DNA from: Ruminococcus sp. HUN007
GTDB taxonomy: Bacteria; Bacillota; Clostridia; Oscillospirales; Ruminococcaceae
Assembly: GCF_000712055.1 (NCBI RefSeq)
Contig: NZ_JOOA01000001.1
Coordinates: 434,001 to 498,000, forward strand
Reading direction: 5' to 3'
DNA length: 64,000 nt
Shown here: one piece after another, positions 8,972 to 17,256 of the stretch
How the letters are laid out: every line of letters starts with the position of its first letter
Position numbering within the stretch: position 1 is the stretch's first letter
Notes under the pieces: model-generated
Told to the model about the DNA's origin: nothing
Seen by the model: only the letters and a program-made list of their open reading frames with translations
Databases searched by the model: none
Position numbers and translations under genes: made by a program

Positions 8972-10156
8972 TTACTGCTTTTTAAATATCTTTGTAAGTT
9001 CGTCCTTCTTAAGATCAGTACCGATAACCACGATATGACCTGTAACATCAGCGCTTCCGAAACGTACTTCGTATTCATCCGGAACATAGTCAAAGTGGAT
9101 CCACTTTCCGTCTGTCGAAGGAACGATACCCTTCGCTCTGATTACCATACCGTATTTTTCTGTATTTGTAAGATCAGAGAGAATATCCTTCATTTCGCTC
9201 TCTCCGAACTTTCTTACTGTTTCTATGCCCATGCTTGTGAACACGTCATCGGCATGGTGATGATGGTGATGGTGTCCGTCCTCGTGATCGTGACCGCAGC
9301 AGCATTCCTCACCGTCTTCGTGGTGGTGGTGATGATGCTCATGTTCATCGTCATCGTGGTGATGACCACAGCAGCATTCCTCATCGTCATCGTGGTGGTG
9401 GTGATGATGCTCATGTTCGTCATCGTGATCGTGTCCGCAGCAGCATTCTTCATCATCGTCATGGTGATGGTGGTGATGATGTTCATGTTCGTCATCGTGA
9501 TCATGACCGCAGCAGCATCCGTCTTCATCAAAATCAAGTTCATCAAAATATTCGTCTTCGGCATCAAGATCAAATCCGCTTTCCATAACTTCCTTGATCT
9601 GCTTACCGTCTATTTCATCCCAGTCTGTTGTAATGATAAGTGCATTAGGATTGAGCTCGTTGAGAGCATCAGTGCATTTCTCAAGTTCGTGCTCGTCAAT
9701 ATCCTTTGTACGGCTGAGAATAACAAGCCCTGCACTCTGGATCTGGTCGATAAAGAATTCTCCGAAAAGCTTGATGTACTTTGCGTATTTCTTTACATCG
9801 ACAACAGCTGTGTATGAATTGAGAATGATAGGTGTATCTTCAGCAACACCTTCAACAGCCTTAAGGACATCAGAAAGCTTGCCTACACCTGAAGGCTCGA
9901 TGATGATACGGTCAGGAGAATAATCTTCAACAACCTTTCTGAGTGACTTTCCGAAGTCACCTACAAGTGAGCAGCAGATGCAGCCTGAATTCATCTCAGT
10001 GATCTCAACGCCGGCATCCTTAAGGAAACCGCCGTCAATGCTTATCTCACCGAATTCATTTTCGATAAGAACTACCTTTTCACCTGCATAGGCTTCCTTT
10101 ATCATTTTCTTGATAAGTGTTGTTTTGCCTGCGCCGAGGAAGCCGGAAAAAAACAT
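8972..10156 (-). CDS. COG0523/CobW-family metallochaperone GTPase with four His-rich repeats
   Basis: A G3E GTPase with P-loop SGFLGAGKTTLIKK, the family metal-binding motif SGCICCSL and a long acidic-histidine loop. The loop has four tandem units of about 20 residues, each with CCCGH followed by clustered His and Asp/Glu. The C-terminal CobW_C domain follows (SMGIETVRKFGES onward). These features point to zinc or nickel/cobalt handling. The only ATG near the P-loop (10154-10156) leaves three residues before the conserved Ser-Gly-Phe and removes the first beta strand. The missing strand (IPVDVF) is encoded in the upstream DUF1292 frame, separated by a T7 run at 10147-10153. The true product is therefore probably either a DUF1292-GTPase fusion or a GTPase with a displaced start. 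Confidence 0.85.
   Translation of the reverse strand: MFFSGFLGAGKTTLIKKMIKEAYAGEKVVLIENEFGEISIDGGFLKDAGVEITEMNSGCICCSLVGDFGKSLRKVVEDYSPDRIIIEPSGVGKLSDVLKAVEGVAEDTPIILNSYTAVVDVKKYAKYIKLFGEFFIDQIQSAGLVILSRTKDIDEHELEKCTDALNELNPNALIITTDWDEIDGKQIKEVMESGFDLDAEDEYFDELDFDEDGCCCGHDHDDEHEHHHHHHHDDDEECCCGHDHDDEHEHHHHHHDDDEECCCGHHHDDDEHEHHHHHHEDGEECCCGHDHEDGHHHHHHHADDVFTSMGIETVRKFGESEMKDILSDLTNTEKYGMVIRAKGIVPSTDGKWIHFDYVPDEYEVRFGSADVTGHIVVIGTDLKKDELTKIFKKQ
9250..9515 (-). repeat. Tandem coding repeats of the His-rich metal loop
   Basis: Four imperfect direct repeats of about 60-66 bases within the COG0523 gene, each encoding a CCCGHDHDDEHEHHHHHH-like unit. They are in frame and differ by codon-sized changes. 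The repeat structure suggests expansion by slippage or unequal exchange, so copy number may vary between strains. Confidence 0.8.
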
Positions 10157-10454
10157 CGACAGGAATAAGACCTTCTTCCTGCTCGTCGCACCATTTTTCA
10201 AATGCATTGAATACATCGTTGAGTTCATGCTTGTCTTCAATGTTAATAAGTTCAATGTCATTTTCAGCGATCTCCCTGAAGCCATAAAGGAACACGTCCC
10301 CTTCAGTTTCAGGTTCAACAGGAACAAGCGCTATATAATCCTTACCGTTGCATTCAAGTGCAGTAAGAACATTACACTCCATTACACTGTCATCTTCAAG
10401 TGTAAGTTTTATTGTGTCGTGATGACCATGAAGGATTTCTTCTTTGTTGCTCAT
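10080..10454 (-). CDS. DUF1292 family protein, possibly the N-terminus of the downstream GTPase
   Basis: The first ~95 residues match DUF1292 (YrzB-like) proteins: HHDTIKLTLEDDSVMECNVL, KDYIALVPVEP, DVFLYGF, ELINIEDKHELNDVFNAFEKWCDEQE. Normal family members end at about this point. Here the frame runs on through GLIPVDVFF, which is exactly the missing first strand of the next protein's P-loop domain, then into 22 unrelated residues. Removing one T from the T7 run (10147-10153) would fuse the frames as IPVDVFSGFLGAGKTTL. The function of DUF1292 is unknown. Confidence 0.7.
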   Translation of the reverse strand: MSNKEEILHGHHDTIKLTLEDDSVMECNVLTALECNGKDYIALVPVEPETEGDVFLYGFREIAENDIELINIEDKHELNDVFNAFEKWCDEQEEGLIPVDVFFRLPRRRQNNTYQENDKGSLCR

Positions 10455-10485
10455 ATTATATTAGTCCTTTCTGGAATATTGTGAT

Positions 10486-11490
10486 TTATTTATAGACCGG
10501 AACATATTCAAATCCGTCCCGGAGAGTATCCATGTTTCTGTATACAAGGGCTGTTCCCCTTGCAACACAGTGATCAGCATTTTCCGCTATCCTGCATTTA
10601 ATTCCTGTCTCGGAACATATAAAAAGATCAAGACGTCCGAGATGTGCGCCTCCGCCGGTAAGGACAATACCGTTGTCATAAATATCCGCGATCAGCTCAG
10701 GCGGGGTCTGTTCAAACACATGACGTATCGCCTCGGTTATATCTGCAAGGTGCTCCTCAACGGCAAGATGAAGATCCAGCTCGCTTATCTCGACTGATTC
10801 AGGCATTCCCGTATAAATGTTTTTGCCGCCTATCGTCATCTTTCTGCTGATGCCAGGATCGTAAAGATTTGAAATATTCATCTTTGCATTTTCCGCAGTG
10901 CGTTCACCGACATTGACCTTATACCTTGCGGCAAGATATTTCATTACAGCCTGATCAAACTTGTTTCCGGCTGTTGTGACCGAATGGGAAACGACTACAC
11001 CGTTAAGGGAGACAACCGCAATATCCGTTGTTCCTCCGCCTATGTCTATTACCATGTTTCCCGAAGGTTTCGAGATATCGACCCCTGCCCCGAGAAGAGC
11101 AGCGATAGGTTCTTGAATAAGATAGACCTTTCTGGCACCGGCACTTACTGCAGCTTCAATAACTGCACGTCCTTCTATGTCGGTGATGAATGAAGGAACA
11201 CAGATAACTATTCTCGGTCTCAGCGGCTGGCTGCCCAGAACTCTGAGAATAAATGTCTTTATCATGTATTCAGCCATGCCGTCATCGGAAATAACTCCGT
11301 CGGCAAGCGGCCTTACTATTTTGATATAATCAGGAGTCCTGCCTATCATGTTATAGGCTTCAAGACCAACTGCCACGACTTCCTTACGATACATGTGGTA
11401 TGCCACAACAGAAGGCTCACTGAGTACAACACCGGCATTGTCTCTTGTAATGACGATGTTGGTCGTGCCAAGGTCTATTCCTATATCCAC
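10486..11490 (-). CDS. MreB/Mbl-like actin-family protein
   Basis: A 334-residue actin-fold ATPase, the MreB length. Phosphate 1 motif MDIGIDLGTTNIVI is at the N-terminus. Phosphate 2 motif MVIDIGGGTTDIAVVSLNG is near residue 155, and the adenosine motif GIVLTGGGAHLGRLD is near residue 285. QEPIAALLGAG and AGNKFDQAVMKY are typical of MreB. It would form membrane-linked filaments guiding wall synthesis, but it is not next to mreC/mreD, so it may be an MreBH/Mbl-type paralogue. It lies 15 bases after comF and 31 bases before the DUF1292 gene. Confidence 0.88.
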   Translation of the reverse strand: MDIGIDLGTTNIVITRDNAGVVLSEPSVVAYHMYRKEVVAVGLEAYNMIGRTPDYIKIVRPLADGVISDDGMAEYMIKTFILRVLGSQPLRPRIVICVPSFITDIEGRAVIEAAVSAGARKVYLIQEPIAALLGAGVDISKPSGNMVIDIGGGTTDIAVVSLNGVVVSHSVTTAGNKFDQAVMKYLAARYKVNVGERTAENAKMNISNLYDPGISRKMTIGGKNIYTGMPESVEISELDLHLAVEEHLADITEAIRHVFEQTPPELIADIYDNGIVLTGGGAHLGRLDLFICSETGIKCRIAENADHCVARGTALVYRNMDTLRDGFEYVPVYK

Positions 11491-11505
11491 TTTTCAGTTC
11501 CTCCT

Positions 11506-12189
11506 TTACCGAAGTTTTGTACCGGCTGCGACTGCTGCAAAAACAGTCTCCGCTCCGGAATTTTTCAGAAGCCGCGCACATCGGTTTATGGTGCTTCCTG
11601 TTGTTATTACATCGTCACAGATGATTATCCTCTTTCCTGTAAGATCAGTTTCCCTTATCTTAATGGCGGAAATATTCTTCATTCGCTGCGACTTGTTCAG
11701 ATAATGCTGTGAAGAGTCAGTATCCTGCTTAATGAGAACATCAGTCACAAGCGGAATATCAAGTGCTGACGCTATCTCACCGGCTATTATTTCAGCCTGA
11801 TTGAAACCGCGTTTCCGGAATGATGTCGGCGACATCGGAACAGGCATGACCATATCAAACTGCAGTTCTGACATTTCATTTTTCAGAATGCCTGCAATAA
11901 GTTTTCCTGTGTACTCACCGAAATTTTTGTTGTTTCCGCGTTTTAGTGAAAGAACGCCTTCCTTTACCAGATTTTCGTACCTTAAAGGGACCAGGGCTCT
12001 GTCGTAGAAATTATCCTCAGAACACATACATGGTTCCCTGCCGCATACAGGGCACGCCTTTTCATACACGGTCTCAATGGAACTGTGACATTTTCCGCAG
12101 ATCAGTTTGTCCCATCTTATGAAACCGTCGCAGCACGGACATCTGTTAGGAAAAAACAGATCAGTCAGGAAGCGCGACGCTGTGTTCAT
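11506..12189 (-). CDS. comF: ComF family phosphoribosyltransferase-like protein
   Basis: A 227-residue protein. The N-terminus has a double zinc ribbon (CPCCDG, CGKCH, CPVCGREPCMC). The C-terminal phosphoribosyltransferase fold has the PRPP loop IIICDDVITTGSTI near residue 185 and RGFNQAEIIAGEIA before it. ComF proteins act in the single-stranded DNA steps of transformation or recombination. The start overlaps recD2 by 29 bases, so it is co-translated with that helicase, which fits a DNA-processing role. Confidence 0.9.
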   Translation of the reverse strand: MNTASRFLTDLFFPNRCPCCDGFIRWDKLICGKCHSSIETVYEKACPVCGREPCMCSEDNFYDRALVPLRYENLVKEGVLSLKRGNNKNFGEYTGKLIAGILKNEMSELQFDMVMPVPMSPTSFRKRGFNQAEIIAGEIASALDIPLVTDVLIKQDTDSSQHYLNKSQRMKNISAIKIRETDLTGKRIIICDDVITTGSTINRCARLLKNSGAETVFAAVAAGTKLR

Positions 12190-14395
12190 TGGTTATCTCA
12201 CTTTCAAGCATTTCTTTCAGACAGGTGTAACGGTATGTCTTGCGTGCATTGTCCACCATCTGGCAGAGCTTTTTCTGTGATCCTACAACAATAAGCATTT
12301 TCTTTGCACGCGTAACTGCAGTATAGAGAAGATTACGGTAGTAAAGCTTTTCGAAACCGCCGAGTACCGGAAGTATGACAATATCAAACTCGCTGCCCTG
12401 GCTCTTGTGCACCGTAATGGCATAGGCAAGTTCGATCTGTTCGAGGAGTTCAAACGTGTAGGTGCATATTCTGCCGTCAAAGTCAATGACCGCAATCCTG
12501 TCGGCCTTGTTAATGGCTTTTATGGTGCCTATGTCACCGTTGAAGATACCTGTTCCGTGTTCACTGTCACGGCTCCATTCGATATCATAGTTGTTTCTGG
12601 TCTGCATTACCTTGTCACCGCAGCGGAAGGTGTAGACCATGTTTTTTACTTCTGTCCTGTCTTTTGCGGAAGGATTGAGCTTCTGCTGAAGGCGCTTGTT
12701 GAGCTCAATTACTCCGAGAGTTCCTTTTCTTGAAGGACAAAGAATCTGAATATCTTCAACCGGGGAGATGCCGTACGCCTTCGGAAGTCTGGTGCTGCAG
12801 AGATCTGTCACGAAAGCGGATGCCTCCTCGAAGGAAAGGCGCTGGAAAAAGAAGAAATCATTGTTCTTCTGGGTCAGATCAGGATATTCACCGTTTATGA
12901 TCCTGTGCGCGTTTGTGATTATACAGCTTTTCTGCGCCTGCCGGAAGATCTCCTTAAGCTCGACGACCGGTATTCTGTGACTGTCGATCATGTCCTTGAG
13001 AATATTGCCGGCACCTACTGAAGGAAGCTGGTCACTGTCCCCTACCATGATAAGCCGGCAGCTGATCTTCAGGGCACGCAGAAGGCTCTCGAAGAGCAGT
13101 GTATCGACCATAGACATCTCATCGACCACAAGAACCCCGCAGTTCAACGGATTGGATTCGTTATGTGCAAAACGGAGCCGCCCGTCCATATCGTACTGAA
13201 CTTCAAGAAGTCTGTGTATCGTCTTTGCCTCGTAGCCCGTTAGGTCGGAAATACGCTTGGCTGCACGTCCTGTAGGAGCCGCGATCATCACCTTTTCACC
13301 CTTTTTCACGTACATGGAAATAATGGCGTTGAGCGTAGTTGTTTTTCCTGTACCAGGACCGCCTGTGAGAATGAGAATTCCCTTCGAAAGGGCAGCTGAA
13401 ATGGCAAGGCGCTGTAGTTTTTCGTATCTGATACCGGTAAGTGCCTCGTTGTCACTTATCATTTTTTCATAGTCATAAGTATCAGGTGACGAAAACGCCT
13501 GCATAACTCCGAGTCTTCCGGCTATGTAGCGTTCTGCATCGTAGTAGTCGGAAAGGAATGAATAGTTTCTGTTCTTTGATTCCTTGAAGTACTCGGTAAA
13601 GTTTCCGTTCTCAACTTCAGTACTGTAGGCCGAGTCAAAGTTTTCTTCTGTAATTTTAAGATATTCACATACTTTGGCCTTAAGCTTCTCATGCGGAAGA
13701 CATGTATGGCCGTTGTTTGCATTTTCAAGCAGGACATATGTGATTCCTGCTCTGATCCTCATCGGTGAATCGTGCGGTATTCCGACGGATTCAGCTATCT
13801 GTTCAGCCTTTGAAAATTCAAGTTCAACACCGTATGAACAGAGTCTGTAAGGATCTGCTTCAATTATCTCCATGCTCTGGAAGCTCCATTTTTTAAAAGC
13901 CTTCATCGCATATTTGGCTTTGATCCCGAACTTTGCAAGATAGGTCATGAGCCTTCTTAAGTTAAAGATCTGCTTTAATTCGCTGGTTATACTCTCGCAT
14001 TTTTTCGGTGATATTCCTCTTATACACAGCAGACGCTGGGGTTCGTTTTCCATTATCTCAAGGGTTCTGTCACCGAACTCGTCCACTATTTTTTTCGCAA
14101 GTGAAGGACCGATGCCCTTTATAACGCCGGAAGAAAGGTATTTTCTGATCTGAAGAGCAGTACCCGGAAGCATTCTCTCACAGTATTCAGCCTGAAACTG
14201 CATACCGAATTTTGCGTGGGTAACATAATTTCCTTCGAGCTTAAGCTTCTCGCCTTCTTCTATGTCACCGAGCTCTCCTACGGCTGTTATGAGCTCTCCG
14301 CCTGCGTCAAGATCAAATACAACATAGCCGTTGTCTTCATTTCTGAAAAGAACATCCTCAACCACGCCCTCGATCGTTAGCGTTCTCTGCTCCAG
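12161..14395 (-). CDS. recD2: RecD2-type ATP-dependent 5'-3' DNA helicase, probable CTG start
   Basis: Superfamily 1B helicase. It has helix-hairpin-helix repeats near residues 90-200 (IKGIGPSLAKKIVDEFG, CIRGISPKKCESI), Walker A ILTGGPGTGKTTT, Walker B VVDEMSMVD, motif GDSDQLPSVGAG, and the C-terminal LAYAITVHKSQGSEFD and YTAVTRAKK motifs. An in-frame GTG at 14363-14365 has no ribosome site. Ten codons earlier, CTG at 14393-14395 lies 8 bases after GGGAGG (14404-14409) and about 30 bases after a perfect promoter. It restores the normal family N-terminus (LEQRTLTIEGVVEDVLF). I prefer that start. The only ATG nearby is out of frame. Confidence 0.9.
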   Translation of the reverse strand: MEQRTLTIEGVVEDVLFRNEDNGYVVFDLDAGGELITAVGELGDIEEGEKLKLEGNYVTHAKFGMQFQAEYCERMLPGTALQIRKYLSSGVIKGIGPSLAKKIVDEFGDRTLEIMENEPQRLLCIRGISPKKCESITSELKQIFNLRRLMTYLAKFGIKAKYAMKAFKKWSFQSMEIIEADPYRLCSYGVELEFSKAEQIAESVGIPHDSPMRIRAGITYVLLENANNGHTCLPHEKLKAKVCEYLKITEENFDSAYSTEVENGNFTEYFKESKNRNYSFLSDYYDAERYIAGRLGVMQAFSSPDTYDYEKMISDNEALTGIRYEKLQRLAISAALSKGILILTGGPGTGKTTTLNAIISMYVKKGEKVMIAAPTGRAAKRISDLTGYEAKTIHRLLEVQYDMDGRLRFAHNESNPLNCGVLVVDEMSMVDTLLFESLLRALKISCRLIMVGDSDQLPSVGAGNILKDMIDSHRIPVVELKEIFRQAQKSCIITNAHRIINGEYPDLTQKNNDFFFFQRLSFEEASAFVTDLCSTRLPKAYGISPVEDIQILCPSRKGTLGVIELNKRLQQKLNPSAKDRTEVKNMVYTFRCGDKVMQTRNNYDIEWSRDSEHGTGIFNGDIGTIKAINKADRIAVIDFDGRICTYTFELLEQIELAYAITVHKSQGSEFDIVILPVLGGFEKLYYRNLLYTAVTRAKKMLIVVGSQKKLCQMVDNARKTYRYTCLKEMLESEITNEHSVALPD

Positions 14396-14431
14396 AGTGC
14401 ATACCTCCCGATAATAAATATAACCTTTTCT

Positions 14432-14460
14432 ATTATACCAACTTTTTTACTAAAATGCAA
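14432..14460 (-). promoter_or_regulatory. Sigma-A promoter of the recD2 operon
   Basis: On the minus strand, TTGCAT, 17 bases, TATAAT. It is back-to-back with the ddl promoter. The predicted start of transcription near 14425 leaves a short leader holding GGGAGG. Confidence 0.75.
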
Positions 14461-14472
14461 CATCAAAAAAAT

Positions 14473-14501
14473 TTGCTTTTTCAGAATAAAGATAGTATAA
14501 T
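14473..14501 (+). promoter_or_regulatory. Sigma-A promoter of ddl-murF
   Basis: TTGCTT (14473-14478), 17 bases, TATAAT (14496-14501). It lies about 60 bases before the ddl start and diverges from the recD2 promoter. Confidence 0.75.
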
Positions 14502-14561
14502 TAGATATTGGTGTTATGAACACTTACGGAAACAATTAAACACCCTACGGAGGATTGGTTT

Positions 14562-15599
14562 ATGAATATAACAGTATTATGCGGTGGTCTCAGCGGTGAA
14601 AGAGACGTAAGTCTTACTTCAGGTCTTATGTGCGCAAAGGCACTCAGCAAAAAGGGACACGAAGTTTTTCTTCTTGATGTTTTCATGGGAACTGACTTCC
14701 CTCCTGAAAAGGCTTTTGCCGAAAGACAGGACTTTTCAGACGTAACATCTTCGATCGCTGCTGATGCACCTGACCTTGAAGAGGTAAAGAGACTCAGAGG
14801 CGAAAGCCCTGACGGATTCTTTGGAAAGAACGTTATCGACATATGCAAAAAATCAGACATCGTATTCATGGCACTTCACGGATGCAACGGTGAGGACGGA
14901 AAGATCCAGGCAACATTTGACCTGCTCGGCATTCCTTATACCGGTTCTGACTATCTCGGAAGTGCAAATGCCATGAACAAGGGCATAACACGAAGACTTC
15001 TGATAGCTGACGGTATCAATATGGCAAACGGCGCTCACTATACAAAGAATGATTATGAAACAGGAAAGACTAACGAATGGAGCTCATTCCCTTGTATCGT
15101 AAAACCTTGCTGCGGCGGTTCAAGTATCGGTGTTTCAAAGGCAGAAAACAAGGAAGAATTCGAAAAGGCTCTTAAGAACTGCTTTAAGTACGAAGATGAA
15201 GCCATCGTCGAGGAATTCATAAGCGGACGCGAATTTTCGATCGGTGTTATCGAAGGGAAGGCACTTCCTGTTATCGAGATTATCGCTGACGGATTCTACG
15301 ACTATAAGAACAAATACTCAGGCAAGACCCGCGAAGTCTGCCCGGCTGAAATAGACGAAGAAACAAACAAAAAGCTTCAGGCTGCTGCCGAAAAAGCATT
15401 TGCTTCACTTAAGCTCAACATTTACGCAAGAATCGACTTCATACTCAACAGCAAAAACAACGAACCTTACTGTCTTGAGGCAAACACTCTTCCGGGCATG
15501 ACTCCGGCATCTCTCCTTCCTCAGGAAGCAAGAGCTGTAGGAATCGAATATCCTGATCTCTGCGAGCTTATCGTAAACAAGTCACTCGCAAGATTTTAA
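14562..15599 (+). CDS. ddl: D-alanine--D-alanine ligase
   Basis: A 345-residue ATP-grasp enzyme joining two D-Ala for the peptidoglycan stem. The N-terminus LCGGLSGERDVSL matches the GGxSxExxVSL signature. FMALHGCNGEDGKIQATFDLLGIPYTGS matches the HGxxGEDGxxQG region. PCIVKPCCGGSSIGVSK is the ATP-binding loop, and CLEANTLPGMT holds the magnesium-binding Glu and Asn. GGAGG precedes the ATG by 9 bases. It is followed 33 bases later by murF, which uses its product. Confidence 0.95.
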   Translation: MNITVLCGGLSGERDVSLTSGLMCAKALSKKGHEVFLLDVFMGTDFPPEKAFAERQDFSDVTSSIAADAPDLEEVKRLRGESPDGFFGKNVIDICKKSDIVFMALHGCNGEDGKIQATFDLLGIPYTGSDYLGSANAMNKGITRRLLIADGINMANGAHYTKNDYETGKTNEWSSFPCIVKPCCGGSSIGVSKAENKEEFEKALKNCFKYEDEAIVEEFISGREFSIGVIEGKALPVIEIIADGFYDYKNKYSGKTREVCPAEIDEETNKKLQAAAEKAFASLKLNIYARIDFILNSKNNEPYCLEANTLPGMTPASLLPQEARAVGIEYPDLCELIVNKSLARF

Positions 15600-15632
15600 A
15601 AATTTAAGTCCTGTAAAGGAGGACAACTGAAG

Positions 15633-17000
15633 TTGAGATCCATGACACTTAAAGAGATAGCATCCGCCTGCGGCGGAAGACTTGTCTCTTCTGAAAATGC
15701 TAATGAACTTACAATTAACGACATTACAATAGACAGCCGTACAGTGAAGGAAGGCTCGCTCTACATTCCGATAAAGGGACAGAGATTTGACGGGCATGAT
15801 TTTATTGATCAGGTTTTTGAAAACGGCGCTGTATGCACCCTTACAGAATCAGAAAGAACTGACCTTACAAAGCCGCAGATAGTAGTTGAATCCACTGCTG
15901 CAGCATTAAGGGACATTGCAGAATACTACAGAAGTCTGTTTGGAAACCTTAAAGTCATCGGTGTAACAGGCAGTTCAGGAAAGACATCCACCAAGGAAAT
16001 GATATATTCCGTTCTTTCAGAACACTTTAATGTCCTTAAAACGGAAGGAAACCTTAACAACGAGATCGGCGTTCCGAAAACTATTTTCAGAATAACCGAT
16101 GAACATGAGGTTGCCATAATCGAAATGGGTATCAACCACTTCGGTGAAATGACACGTCTTGCAAAGATGGTACGTCCGGACATTGCTGTTATTACAAACA
16201 TCGGCACAGCTCATCTTGAATTTCTTGAAAGCCGTGACGGCATTTTAAAGGCGAAGACAGAAATGCTTCCTTTCCTCGCAAAAGACGGTACTGCAGTGCT
16301 CAACGGTGATGACGACAAGCTCTGCACAGTTGATTCAGTTAAGACAAGCTTTTTTGGCTTCGGTGAGAAGAATGACATAAGGGCTGAGAATATAGTTCAG
16401 AAAGGCATTGACGGCACTTCGTTTACCATTGTCACAAAGGATATCCGTCTCAATGCATTTGTTCCTGCCCTGGGAAAACATATGGTCATGAACGCTGTCG
16501 CAGCTTTCCGCATCTCCGAACTTCTCGGCATGCCTGCCGGAAAGGCTCTTGAAGGAATCTCGCACTTTAAAAATATTGACGGCCGTTTCAACGTAATAAA
16601 AACTGACAGTTTCACTCTTATCAATGACTGCTACAATGCAAATCCTGATTCGGTAAAAGCTTCACTTAAGGTAATAGGAACTCTTCCGGGAAGAAAAGCC
16701 GCTGTGCTCGCTGATATGAAGGAACTCGGTGAGGACTCAGAAAAGATGCACCGCGAGACCGGAGCCTTTGCAGCTGAATGCCTCGACACTCTTATATGCA
16801 TAGGACCGGAAGCACTTTTCACTTACGAAGAAGCGAAAAAAGCAAATCCGTATCTGAAAGCTGTTCACTACAATAACAATGATGAAGCAAAGGCTGATAT
16901 GCTGAATATCCTTGAAAAATCCGATACTGTACTGATAAAGGGTTCACACTCAATGAATTTATCTGAAATCACTTCGTTTTTAAAGGAAACATGTATATAA
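15633..17000 (+). CDS. murF: UDP-MurNAc-tripeptide--D-Ala-D-Ala ligase
   Basis: A 455-residue Mur ligase that adds D-Ala-D-Ala to the UDP-MurNAc-tripeptide in the cytoplasm. ATP loop GVTGSSGKTSTKEM is near residue 110. IIEMGINHFGEM, ITNIGTAHLEF and NDCYNANPDS are the conserved catalytic and binding segments. The TTG at 15633 is the better start: AAAGGAGG (15616-15623) lies 9 bases before it, against 18 bases for the ATG at 15642. The gene follows ddl in one transcript. Confidence 0.95.
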   Translation: MRSMTLKEIASACGGRLVSSENANELTINDITIDSRTVKEGSLYIPIKGQRFDGHDFIDQVFENGAVCTLTESERTDLTKPQIVVESTAAALRDIAEYYRSLFGNLKVIGVTGSSGKTSTKEMIYSVLSEHFNVLKTEGNLNNEIGVPKTIFRITDEHEVAIIEMGINHFGEMTRLAKMVRPDIAVITNIGTAHLEFLESRDGILKAKTEMLPFLAKDGTAVLNGDDDKLCTVDSVKTSFFGFGEKNDIRAENIVQKGIDGTSFTIVTKDIRLNAFVPALGKHMVMNAVAAFRISELLGMPAGKALEGISHFKNIDGRFNVIKTDSFTLINDCYNANPDSVKASLKVIGTLPGRKAAVLADMKELGEDSEKMHRETGAFAAECLDTLICIGPEALFTYEEAKKANPYLKAVHYNNNDEAKADMLNILEKSDTVLIKGSHSMNLSEITSFLKETCI

Positions 17001-17023
17001 TCCACAAAAAACATGCTTTACTA

Positions 17024-17052
17024 TTGACAAACAGAACAAATTAATATATCAT
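17024..17052 (+). promoter_or_regulatory. Sigma-A promoter of glnN
   Basis: TTGACA (17024-17029), 17 bases, TATCAT (17047-17052). The predicted transcription start near 17059 gives an unusually long leader of about 200 bases before the glnN ATG. Confidence 0.65.
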
Positions 17053-17080
17053 ATATTTATATACTTTAAATTGGAACAAT

Positions 17081-17237
17081 GGCGTTTCAGTTTCGTCTAT
17101 AATATCTGTAACTAAGGGAATAATACTGTTCGGTGCTTCACTGCGAAGCTTCCCGCATATGCTGGGCTGGAGCCGTACATATTTTTCCTGAAATTATAAT
17201 CCGTTATTTTATTATGATGAAATTGAAACGCCTTTTT
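17081..17237 (+). ncRNA. Candidate structured leader RNA of glnN
   Basis: The leader can close on itself. Outer helix: 17081-17097 pairs with 17216-17232, 17 continuous pairs with two G-U. Next, TATAAT (17098-17103) pairs with ATTATA (17193-17198). Inner helix: 17116-17133 pairs with 17173-17189, with two mismatches and one bulge. It leads to a three-way junction holding hairpins GCTTC/GAAGC (17135-17149) and CCCGC/GCGGG-type (17152-17166, one bulge). U5 follows the outer helix, and AGGAGG begins 8 bases later (17241-17246). The shape suggests a riboswitch or attenuator sensing nitrogen status. I could not match the bases to the glutamine (glnA) riboswitch consensus I recall. Folding was done by eye. 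Confidence 0.5.
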
Positions 17238-17256
17238 AACAGGAGGATAAATTATT

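Noticed and set aside
9250..9515. Regular direct repeats suggestive of a CRISPR array
   Set aside because: Repeats are contiguous, in frame and encode a His/Cys loop; there are no unique spacers and no cas genes.
9035..9817. Long rightward open frame (260 codons) rich in Val and Met
   Set aside because: It is antisense to the His-rich repeat of the COG0523 gene; the composition is the reverse-strand shadow of CAC/GAT codons, and there is no ribosome site.
10157..10327. N-terminal extension of the COG0523 protein (MFLLNLKLKGTCSF onward)
   Set aside because: This is a shadow of the DUF1292 coding frame; the residues do not match any GTPase N-terminus.
17135..17166. Known glutamine (glnA) riboswitch in the glnN leader
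   Set aside because: A three-way junction is present, but the conserved junction bases I recall for that class are not; kept as an unassigned structured leader.
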